This document shows positions 35,845 through 43,247 of a stretch of DNA of 64,000 nucleotides, in pieces (position 1 is the first letter of the stretch; every line of letters starts with the position of its first letter). The stretch lies in contig CAJUEW010000009.1 in NCBI GenBank assembly GCA_910585465.1, forward strand, positions 56,385 through 120,384. The letters run 5' to 3'. Below the pieces are notes generated by a model, which made no database searches, had not been told where the DNA came from, and was given only the letters and a program-made list of their open reading frames with translations. The translations under genes were made by a program, and so were the position numbers. This DNA is from an uncultured Lachnospiraceae bacterium. Its GTDB lineage: Bacteria > Bacillota > Clostridia > Lachnospirales > Lachnospiraceae.

Positions 35845-38800
35845 TTGCATGTAACAGCAGGGAATATAATTACGTATTTGTACTATGCAGTAGCGGCAGA
35901 CGGCAGGCTGCTTATATTGTCAAACTATAATGAAGATTTTATGTCAGTGGCAGGTTTATGTGCCAATATTGGTCTGGGAACAGAATCTGTAGCAATCATT
36001 GAGGACGGAAAATATGTAGAAACATTTCCGCCGGCTGCAGAGGTGGATAATTTTCATATCAAGGTTCAAAACGGACGTAACTGTCTGTACCAGGGCGTGA
36101 GCCTGTCAAGGCTAATCAGTAAAGAATATCTTTTTATTGAAAAACAGAACTGGGAGGAACAATTATATGCCTATCTGATGAACCAGTTTGAATTTCCGCT
36201 TCTACGACAGTGGATTCCATATGTGGCAAATGAAGCTATGGCAAAAAAACTCTTGTGTATATCAGAGATGAAGGTTATCGGGGAAACAAAACTGTTTGAC
36301 GGATATGAAGTCTGGCATTCAGCTATGACAAATGAAGCACTTCTTTCAATTCTGCAGACAGGTCTGTCAGCAAAAAAAATCCAGATTACAGAACAGGAAC
36401 AGCGGCCGTTGAATTTTTCGGATATGGATGATTATTTTAACAAATATGGACATACGCTGGTTGACAATCTGGAAAGGCTGTTAAGGCCATTGACTCCGAT
36501 GAAAGATAAGGTGGAAGAACTTACATTTATTGGTAAAAGTTTATATCCGCAGCAGGCGGCAGTCGTTAATGGCGCAGTTGAATGTCTGAAAACAAAAAAA
36601 TATGCATTTCTGATTGAAAGTATGGGGGCCGGTAAGACTCTTCAGGGCCTGGGGGTTGCCGAGGCTTTTTTTAATCAGGAATACCTGAGAAAGCATCCTG
36701 ATAAGACTGTAAGGGATATTTATATGGATGGCAGGCTGATGAAGTTTAGGGTTATCATTATGTGTCCGGCACATCTGGTGCATAAATGGGAAGAATTTAT
36801 CTATGAGGAAAGTCCCTATGCGAAGGTAGAGATTATTGAGAGCCTGTCACAGCTGACTGCGCTCAGGAAAAGAGGAAGAAGGCCAACAGGAAAAGAGTAT
36901 TATATTGTTGGTAAAGATACCGGAAAATTGTCTTATGCATATATGCCGACACCGACCCAAATAAAGCTTAAGAGGCCCAAAGTTCCTGTATGCAGCCATT
37001 GTGAGAAAGAGTTTCCAGTTGACTTGCGTTCATCGTGCGATTGCGGCTGCTGCGAATGGGAACTGATGGAACAAAGAGAGGCTGTGACGGGGATGATCTG
37101 CCCAAAATGTGGAGAACTACTTCTGTTTGTTGACGGTTCGGGCAGCATTGATGAGACAACAGGAAATTACCGTGTCCTGACGCCGGAGGATTTTGCACAG
37201 CAGAACGGTGCAAACCGTTTCTGCAGATGTTGTGGAGAAGTCCTGTGGATGCCAGCCTGTGAACCTGTGGATAACAGAATTATGTATTGGAAGCCGAAAG
37301 AAAAGCCAAAGAAATGGAAGAAGATATCACACTATACAAACCGTGCTATGAAAGGCAGAAAATCTGTATGGGTTATGAAAGGCAGAGAAAAACTGTATAA
37401 GGAACTCAATGAGCTTACAGACGAAGAGATAGAGGAGATGGCTGTCTATGGACCAAGACGCTTTGGACTCACACGTTATATAAAAAAATATTTGGCCGGA
37501 TACTTTGACCTGGCGATTTTTGATGAAGTACAGTCTTACAAGGCAGGAGGGAGTGCACAGGGATATGCCATGCACGACCTGATAAAAGCAAGCAGGAAGC
37601 AGTTGGCTCTGACAGGAACAATAGCAGGAGGATATGCATCGGATCTTTTTTATACGTTGTTCCGGCTAGATCCCGGCAGAATGAGGGGAAAAGGGTATCG
37701 GTACAGCAGTGCGGGAGAAAGAAGGTTTGTTGAAAAATACGGGACCGTGGAAACGGTTTATGAAATCAAAGAAGGAGGGGAATATCATTCAATGTCGCGC
37801 GGACGTGTAATAACGCCGCAGCGTTGTCTGCCAGGTATATCGGTACTGATTTTTACAGAGTTCTTGCTGGACACATCATTGTTCCTGGATCTCTCAGACC
37901 TGAGCAGATATCTTCCAAAGCTATACGAAGAAGTGGTAATCGTGCCTTTGGAGAGCCAAATATATGGGGAATATTGTAGAGTAAGGGCATGTATGAAGGA
38001 GGAAATGAAAGAAAGGAGTGGGAAACTTCTTATGGGGAGTTTTCTGCAGTTTTCACTCTCTTATACAGATATGCCGTACAACCGCGGACCGATTCTTTCC
38101 CCGGCAACAGGGGAGATGATTGTAGAGCCGGAAAATTTAAGCTGCCTGATAGAAGAGGGAAAGCTTCTTAATAAAGAACGAAAGCTGAAGGAGATTGTAA
38201 GCAGGGAGCTTGGAGAGGGAAGAAATTGCTTTATTTACTGTGAATATACCGGAGACCGGGAAAAATCCATATCTTATCGGCTAAAGGATGTTTTGGAACA
38301 GACCTGCGGTTTGTGCAAGAATGAAGTGGTTGTGATAGAAAGCGCCTATCCGGCGGCGGTCAAAAGGGAAGAATGGATGCATCAGAAGGCTGCAGAAGGA
38401 GCCAGGGTGTTCATCACAAATGCTAAGTGTGTTTCGACAGGGCTTGACTTTGCATTTCTTTATCATGGAAAAAAATATAATTATCCGACTATCATATTTT
38501 ATCAGCTGGGATATGACATGATTACTATATGGCAGAGCAGCCATCGGCATTATCGGTTGAATCAGACAGAAGAATGCAGGACATACTATCTGGTTTCAGA
38601 GAGGACAATTCAGGTGGATGCCGTAGAGCTGGTAGCGACAAAGGAGGTTGCGACCAGTTCCATACAGGGACATTTTTCGGCGGAAGGGCTGTATACAATG
38701 GCACGAGGGATAGACCCGCGCGTAATCCTTGCACAGTCTGTAGCGGATAAGAGCGAGAAGAAAGAACAGGGCCTAAGGAAGATGATGGATGTCCTGAATG

Positions 38801-39072
38801 AACGGAACAACCAGGATTGGGAAATGGTCAGTTATAAAAAGATGATGGTTTTTTCCGAACTGACGGGATTAAGCGAGGTTCCTGTTCTGGATGACCCGTT
38901 TGGTGAATATGAAACGGCGACTGGCAGAGATATACTGGATCTGGTTTTCGCGTTTGACCAGGAGGAAGCAGGGGAGCCTGAGGATATAATCCCTGTGCAG
39001 GAGGTAACCGGGAATTCAGAACAGTCAGACGATGCAGAATTGAAAGAACTTTTAGAGTTATTATTTTTATAG
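35845..39072 (+). CDS. Large SNF2/DEAD-like helicase with zinc-ribbon insertions
   Basis: About 1075 residues. Motif I is ESMGAGKTLQGLG (near 255), followed by IIMCPAHLVHKWEEF (motif Ia). A cysteine-rich insertion of three CXXC-type pairs (CSHC, CPKC, CRCC, about 380-465) falls between the helicase motifs. A DEVQ box (IFDEVQSYKAGG, near 557) and LALTGT (motif III) come next, and the C-terminal lobe contains FITNAKCVSTGLDF and QSSHRHYRLNQ. The arrangement resembles SNF2-type translocases, but the DEVQ box and the Cys insertion are unusual. I chose TTG 35845, seven bases after AGGAGGA. With the methylase before it and DnaN after it, a DNA-maintenance role is likely. Confidence 0.75.
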   Translation: MHVTAGNIITYLYYAVAADGRLLILSNYNEDFMSVAGLCANIGLGTESVAIIEDGKYVETFPPAAEVDNFHIKVQNGRNCLYQGVSLSRLISKEYLFIEKQNWEEQLYAYLMNQFEFPLLRQWIPYVANEAMAKKLLCISEMKVIGETKLFDGYEVWHSAMTNEALLSILQTGLSAKKIQITEQEQRPLNFSDMDDYFNKYGHTLVDNLERLLRPLTPMKDKVEELTFIGKSLYPQQAAVVNGAVECLKTKKYAFLIESMGAGKTLQGLGVAEAFFNQEYLRKHPDKTVRDIYMDGRLMKFRVIIMCPAHLVHKWEEFIYEESPYAKVEIIESLSQLTALRKRGRRPTGKEYYIVGKDTGKLSYAYMPTPTQIKLKRPKVPVCSHCEKEFPVDLRSSCDCGCCEWELMEQREAVTGMICPKCGELLLFVDGSGSIDETTGNYRVLTPEDFAQQNGANRFCRCCGEVLWMPACEPVDNRIMYWKPKEKPKKWKKISHYTNRAMKGRKSVWVMKGREKLYKELNELTDEEIEEMAVYGPRRFGLTRYIKKYLAGYFDLAIFDEVQSYKAGGSAQGYAMHDLIKASRKQLALTGTIAGGYASDLFYTLFRLDPGRMRGKGYRYSSAGERRFVEKYGTVETVYEIKEGGEYHSMSRGRVITPQRCLPGISVLIFTEFLLDTSLFLDLSDLSRYLPKLYEEVVIVPLESQIYGEYCRVRACMKEEMKERSGKLLMGSFLQFSLSYTDMPYNRGPILSPATGEMIVEPENLSCLIEEGKLLNKERKLKEIVSRELGEGRNCFIYCEYTGDREKSISYRLKDVLEQTCGLCKNEVVVIESAYPAAVKREEWMHQKAAEGARVFITNAKCVSTGLDFAFLYHGKKYNYPTIIFYQLGYDMITIWQSSHRHYRLNQTEECRTYYLVSERTIQVDAVELVATKEVATSSIQGHFSAEGLYTMARGIDPRVILAQSVADKSEKKEQGLRKMMDVLNERNNQDWEMVSYKKMMVFSELTGLSEVPVLDDPFGEYETATGRDILDLVFAFDQEEAGEPEDIIPVQEVTGNSEQSDDAELKELLELLFL

Positions 39073-39086
39073 GAGGAAATGATGTT

Positions 39087-40256
39087 ATGTTTAAAATGAA
39101 AGTACACAGTGAGGCATTTGTAGAAACCATGAGAAAGGTATCAATCGGAATACCGGTATCAGGCCAAAAAGGCGAAAGCGATGGAGTAAAGATTGTTTTT
39201 TACAAATCAATTAAGGGGATGCCGGATATGAGCAAAGGAATATTCCTTGCCTTTGATGGGAAAGTTCAGGCAGTAAGTTCTATGGATATCAGTAATGTAA
39301 CTGCAGATGTAGAAGAGGCTGAAGTACATATCAGCGGGAAGAAGGCGCTTGCTGCCGCAAATGCGTATGCAGCGTTGGATATGGCCCTGGAAATCGAGAT
39401 TGATAAGGATGTGAAGATTTCTGCAGCAGGAAATAAAGTAACCCTTCCGCTTGGACAGAAGATTGTGGCATTAAAGCCAGATGGCCAGCTTCTGCAGGAA
39501 ATAGAGATGCATACGGAGGATTTTATAAATTTCGTAAATTTTGCAGGCAGCTGCTACGGGGAAGAAAAAGGGAGCCGCGGCCTGCATTGTGTCGGAATCC
39601 GCATAGATCCGCAAAAGAAGGTTATTATAGGGGCGAGCAGTAACGGTACACGCTGTGCTTATGCCGAATCCCCGAATGTCACGTTCCGGCCGATTAAAAA
39701 TGGAGCGGAAAATGCGGCAGACGATAAGGTAATTACCGTGGTGATAGAAGGCAAGACTTTAAGAAATGCAGTAAAAAACCTGGAGAAAAAGAAGGTGACT
39801 ATAGGGATAGATGCAAAGATGCTAAGGATAAAGTGCGGCAGCGATGTAGTCATGATCATGACACAGGATATCCCGTTTCCGATGGATGCGATACTGCAGG
39901 TGATGGATAAGACCAAGCGGGCGGGTGCATGGAAAGCCCGGCTGACGAATGTTCTTCAGGCTCTTGCAATCTATGAAATTACAATGGAGACGCCCTGGCT
40001 GGAAATCAAAAAACAGGGAGAGACACAGGTAATCCTGCAAGGGAAGGATGAACAGTCAAATGCCGCCGTAATATGCGCTCAGGATGGGGATATACAGACG
40101 GTGGCGGTAAATGAGAAAGAATTCAAAAACAGTCTGTCTGTTTTCTCAAAAGAGAAGGATATTATCATAGAAACAATGTCGGCAAAGATGCCGGTTGTAA
40201 TGCGTCAGCATGAAGATGATAAAAATAGGATTTTTCTGATGCCGGTTTCGGATTAG
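39087..40256 (+). CDS. dnaN: DNA polymerase III beta-like sliding clamp
   Basis: 389 residues, the usual clamp length. The three-domain layout is visible. The second domain has RGLHCVGIRIDPQKKVIIGASSNGTRCAYAE, matching the clamp phrase around the TDGHRLA position. The C-terminus ends in IFLMPVSD, like the MPMRL end of DnaN. Overall identity to chromosomal DnaN is visibly low. It should be loaded by the DnaX/delta-prime-like pair encoded 11 kb away. It starts after AGGAGG, 14 bp after the helicase gene. Confidence 0.75.
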   Translation: MFKMKVHSEAFVETMRKVSIGIPVSGQKGESDGVKIVFYKSIKGMPDMSKGIFLAFDGKVQAVSSMDISNVTADVEEAEVHISGKKALAAANAYAALDMALEIEIDKDVKISAAGNKVTLPLGQKIVALKPDGQLLQEIEMHTEDFINFVNFAGSCYGEEKGSRGLHCVGIRIDPQKKVIIGASSNGTRCAYAESPNVTFRPIKNGAENAADDKVITVVIEGKTLRNAVKNLEKKKVTIGIDAKMLRIKCGSDVVMIMTQDIPFPMDAILQVMDKTKRAGAWKARLTNVLQALAIYEITMETPWLEIKKQGETQVILQGKDEQSNAAVICAQDGDIQTVAVNEKEFKNSLSVFSKEKDIIIETMSAKMPVVMRQHEDDKNRIFLMPVSD

Positions 40257-40283
40257 AAAAAAGTTACATGTGACGTTAGGAAA

Positions 40284-40372
40284 GGACGCAGTTATAGTAG
40301 GGAGGAAAACGCAAAGGTAAGCCTGGGGCTGGTTCCCCCGGCTCTCCTTGCGTTTCCACCCATCCTGCGTCC
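40284..40372 (+). ncRNA. Long bulged hairpin, candidate structured RNA or DNA site
   Basis: GGACGCAG (40284-40291) pairs with CTGCGTCC (40365-40372). Inside it, GGG-A-GG pairs with CC-A-CCC and AAACGCAA with TTGCGTTT (40307-40314 and 40348-40355). Further in, GG/CC, AGCC/GGCT and GGGG/CCCC close on a short loop. The total is about 31 base pairs with small internal loops. It follows dnaN and precedes the transfer operon. It could be an antitermination RNA, another cis-acting RNA or an origin-of-transfer DNA hairpin; I recognise no class. Confidence 0.5.
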
Positions 40373-41008
40373 ATCAACTTGCAGAGCTAATGCCAAGGGT
40401 ATTTTCTGTTCCTCCTGGGAAATATTGCAGCATTATTTTTTGCATTACTTTTTTATAAGACTTATGGTATTGGCAGTAATATGCCATATAAAATACCATT
40501 TTTTTGGCGAGGGGAGGCCTGCCGTCTCTCCAATTTATTTTTTATTCTGTTCACCATCCAAGTTACCTGGATTTCTTCCATAGGGACGTCTTCGACAAAC
40601 ATCATTGGCCGTGCCCTCCATACCGCATATGCGAATATTCGGATATCCTTTTTTCTGTTTTCCATGTACCTGCAATGTTCCGCAGGAAAACCCCCTTCTT
40701 TTTTCATAATGAAAATTTCTCTTGCTCTAAAAACATTTTTCCCTCCCTTTTGTAAATTGACATAAAAAGTCCGCAGAATTAACCGCGGATTAAGAACGAC
40801 CTACTTGTGTTAGGAATTCCTGCCAGGTTAGAGATTCTGAACGGCTGATTTTATCTATTTGTTAAATTTTTACCAAAACAGGATGATTTGTACTACATTG
40901 GAAGAATACGGATTCCTTTGTGGAATCTTTACATTTCCGGCAGTGTGTGTAGCTTGCAGCCGTCTGGTTTTTCGTTTATGATTTGGATAAGGATAAACAC
41001 ATGTGATT
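40373..41008. other. Spacer before the transfer operon
   Basis: Apart from a possible leftward small gene (40462-40707), I see a stem ATGGTATT/AATACCAT (40464-40499) and a small stem around TCCGC/GCGGA (40770-40789). No promoter with good -35 and -10 boxes stands out. Confidence 0.4.
40462..40707 (-). CDS. Possible small protein, low confidence
   Basis: 81 codons leftward, against the direction of all neighbours. The central part (MENRKKDIRIFAYAVW to NRIKNKLERRQ) looks protein-like, with a basic amphipathic helix, and could start at the Met near residue 15. The ribosome-binding site is weak. It may be a real small regulator or a chance frame. Confidence 0.3.
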   Translation of the reverse strand: MKKEGGFPAEHCRYMENRKKDIRIFAYAVWRARPMMFVEDVPMEEIQVTWMVNRIKNKLERRQASPRQKNGILYGILLPIP

Positions 41009-41042
41009 TATGCAAATTTCATATAATGGAGGAGGCTTGCAC

Positions 41043-41414
41043 TTGAAGATTTTTTGTGTAGCCGAACGACTTGCTGTTCCTGCGAAGAGGTTGGGCGCCA
41101 TGGCGCTGGCTGCTGCGTCTGCGTCGGAGTGGGATTTTATGACAAGCAGTCCCGGTGAATCCGGAGTTTTTAATTCTTTGATTGCTAAGATGAAAGATAT
41201 TGGGGCTTCAGGATATGAACTGATGTTGACACTGGGCATTATAGGGCTTGTTTTTTCTATCATCTTTACAGCGGTATCGCTTTTGCTTACGAGCAATGCC
41301 CAGAAGAAAGAAGAGAAAAAGAGCCATGCGTTAGTCATATGTTTAGCCGGAATTGTTATTTTTTCAGTTTTTAGCATCATCGGGTTTTTTAAGTCGATTG
41401 GCACAGGTTTATAA
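41043..41414 (+). CDS. Two-membrane-segment transfer protein, pilin-like (VirB2/TrbC-like)
   Basis: About 123 residues from a TTG at 41043, seven bases after GGAGGAGG; an ATG at 41010 is in frame but sits before that site. A cleavable signal-like N-terminus (ALAAASASEW) precedes two membrane segments with a charged loop of Lys and Glu between them. This size and topology fit VirB2/TrbC-type proteins. The membrane half is clearly similar to that of the lipoprotein encoded at 41807. A terminator follows the stop codon. Confidence 0.6.
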   Translation: MKIFCVAERLAVPAKRLGAMALAAASASEWDFMTSSPGESGVFNSLIAKMKDIGASGYELMLTLGIIGLVFSIIFTAVSLLLTSNAQKKEEKKSHALVICLAGIVIFSVFSIIGFFKSIGTGL

Positions 41415-41419
41415 CATGA

Positions 41420-41444
41420 CAGGACCTCCGGGTCCTGTTTTTTT
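41420..41444 (+). terminator. Terminator inside the transfer operon
   Basis: CAGGACC, loop TCCG, GGTCCTG, then seven T. It lies between the pilin-like gene and the PrgI-like gene and ends at the ribosome-binding site of the latter. Confidence 0.75.
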
Positions 41445-41459
41445 ATGGAGGTGGAAGAG

Positions 41460-41810
41460 ATGTCCAGGTTAGGTGTATTCCCAATACCGGGGGAGTTTAA
41501 GAGTGAAGATCGATGGTTTCGGTATTTTAACAGAAAGCAGGCGCTGGTGCTGGTGGTCAGCGGAATCATTGACTATAGGGTTCTCATGGGGGCAAGTGCA
41601 AAAGGGATGTTGGTTCCGGCACTTATAGTCATGATATTTTTGACCTTGCTGGTGATGGGGATTGTAATGATCCGCCTGCCGGTAGATGCGATGTTCCTGT
41701 CAGGCGGCGGCATTACGATTGATGAATTAATCTTTCGTATTTCCTATCGGATGATACATGGGGAAATATATGTGAAAAATTATGCCGAGAGGGAAGAGGA
41801 AGAATTATGA
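41460..41810 (+). CDS. PrgI-family (VirB3-like) transfer protein
   Basis: 116 residues from ATG 41460, after GGAGGTGG. The pattern is PIPGEFKSEDRWF, then a double membrane segment and RISYRMIHGEIYVKNY, as in PrgI-type proteins of Gram-positive conjugation systems. It should be an inner-membrane part of the secretion channel next to the VirB4 ATPase. Its end overlaps the next start (ATGA). Confidence 0.75.
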   Translation: MSRLGVFPIPGEFKSEDRWFRYFNRKQALVLVVSGIIDYRVLMGASAKGMLVPALIVMIFLTLLVMGIVMIRLPVDAMFLSGGGITIDELIFRISYRMIHGEIYVKNYAEREEEEL

Positions 41811-42220
41811 AAGATAATTTGAAAAGAAAACAGAGGGGGTTTTGGGTTATGCTCCTTCTGATCCTGTTGGCGGGAGCAGGCGGATGTGCGAAAGAGGAAG
41901 GGGAGAACCCTTTTGATTTTTCAGAAATTGAACCGAAAGATTTGAATCCGTGGACATATGTGAAGGATACTTCTATTTCCGCAAGCGGCCCGCTAACGGA
42001 TCTTGCAGCGTCATCGTCAGAGCTTGGAATTACCGTGGGTATTATAGGAACTGTGTTTTCTATCTTTTATATGGTGATCCGTATCTGCTTTACGCGGAAT
42101 GCGGCAGCTAAGGAAGAAGTAAAGCGTGAGGCGCTGCTGAAAGGGATGATAGCAATTATGCTGTTCAGCATCCCGTTCTGGCTGGAGCTTTTCAAACAGT
42201 TTGCGGATCTATTAGTGTAG
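41807..42220 (+). CDS. Lipoprotein with two membrane segments, paralogue of the pilin-like protein
   Basis: 137 residues. The signal ends in LAGAGGC (lipobox-like), followed by an acidic stretch and two membrane segments (GITVGIIGTVFSIFYMVIR and GMIAIMLFSIPFWLELF). The spacing and several residues match the membrane half of the protein at 41043, so the pair probably arose by duplication. It may be a second channel or pilin subunit. Confidence 0.6.
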   Translation: MKDNLKRKQRGFWVMLLLILLAGAGGCAKEEGENPFDFSEIEPKDLNPWTYVKDTSISASGPLTDLAASSSELGITVGIIGTVFSIFYMVIRICFTRNAAAKEEVKREALLKGMIAIMLFSIPFWLELFKQFADLLV

Positions 42221-42236
42221 CAGAAGAGGGAGAGGC

Positions 42237-43247
42237 ATGCAGATAATAAATGATTTGGTAAGAAATATACAGATTATTGCAGCTGCGGTTATTGTAATCC
42301 TTTTATTATTTGGTGGAATTGGAATCTACATGTTCCACACAAGAAAAAGGGCGGCTGTGGAAAAGGAGGTGGATTATTCGGAATTCAGGAGAAAGGATGT
42401 CATAGAGTATGTGAAGCTGGATGACGTTACGGAGGATATGTTAGTCTCTGATAATGGCAGACGTTTCATTGCAGCGATTAAATGTCAGGGTTTTTCTTTT
42501 GCAGATGCAGAGGTCGAGGAAAAACTACAGACAATCCGGGGTTACGTCACATTTTTCAATGTGCTTGACAATAATCCGATTCAGTACCGGCAGTCAGCCA
42601 GGGACGTGAATTTGGACGGATTGGTCAAAGACTATCAAGAGCAGGTGGCAAGGCTGCAGGAGCAGCGTTTTTCTCTGAACATGGATTATACTGATACAAA
42701 GGAAGAGTCAGAAGCACCAGAACTTCCAGTGGAGGATTATAACATTTATTATGAGAAATTAAAGCAGATGCAGAGGGAACTGATCTCATTAGGTTACCAG
42801 ATTGACCAGTTAAATGCACAGATCCAGTATATGACGGCTATCTCCGGAGAAAATGCAGAAGCAAAACGTGAAGAGATATATGTTTTTGACTGGCAGTATA
42901 ATGCCATGGATTTTTCTTCCCAGACGCTGGAAGAACAGGAAGTCTATCAGCGGGCGGAGGCACAGCTTAGAACAAAGGCAAGTGCATATATCACTGCACT
43001 GCGCAACTGCGGAGTCCATGCCAAACGGATGACTGGCGTGGAACTTTTGGAGGAGATCAGGAGGTATACGCATCCGGTATCGGCAGCGAAGGGAACTGTG
43101 GAGGATATTGTGCAGTCGGCGTATGACAGTATCTGTGTCTCCAGCAATTCTTTAATTGAACTGGAAGAAGCAGCGAACCGGAAGATTGTGGAGAAAATTG
43201 TACAGGAAGTCCATACAGATACAGGAAGGAGGAGGAACCATGCGTGA
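42237..43247 (+). CDS. Transfer protein with membrane anchor and coiled coil
   Basis: 336 residues. An N-terminal membrane segment (about 12-32) is followed by a domain resembling the N-terminal part of VirB4-like proteins (LVSDNGRRFIAAIKCQGFSFADAE, YVTFFNVLDNNPIQYRQSARDVNLDGL). A Gln/Glu-rich coiled coil (about 130-200) and a helical tail complete it. It may be a split-off amino-terminal domain acting with the adjacent VirB4 ATPase. The end overlaps the start of the next gene by 8 bp. Confidence 0.6.
   Translation: MQIINDLVRNIQIIAAAVIVILLLFGGIGIYMFHTRKRAAVEKEVDYSEFRRKDVIEYVKLDDVTEDMLVSDNGRRFIAAIKCQGFSFADAEVEEKLQTIRGYVTFFNVLDNNPIQYRQSARDVNLDGLVKDYQEQVARLQEQRFSLNMDYTDTKEESEAPELPVEDYNIYYEKLKQMQRELISLGYQIDQLNAQIQYMTAISGENAEAKREEIYVFDWQYNAMDFSSQTLEEQEVYQRAEAQLRTKASAYITALRNCGVHAKRMTGVELLEEIRRYTHPVSAAKGTVEDIVQSAYDSICVSSNSLIELEEAANRKIVEKIVQEVHTDTGRRRNHA

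Noticed and set aside
40284..40372. Group II intron or integron attC site
   Set aside because: No reverse transcriptase and no intron boundaries are present. The paired arms lack a convincing pair of attC core sites, and no integron integrase is present.
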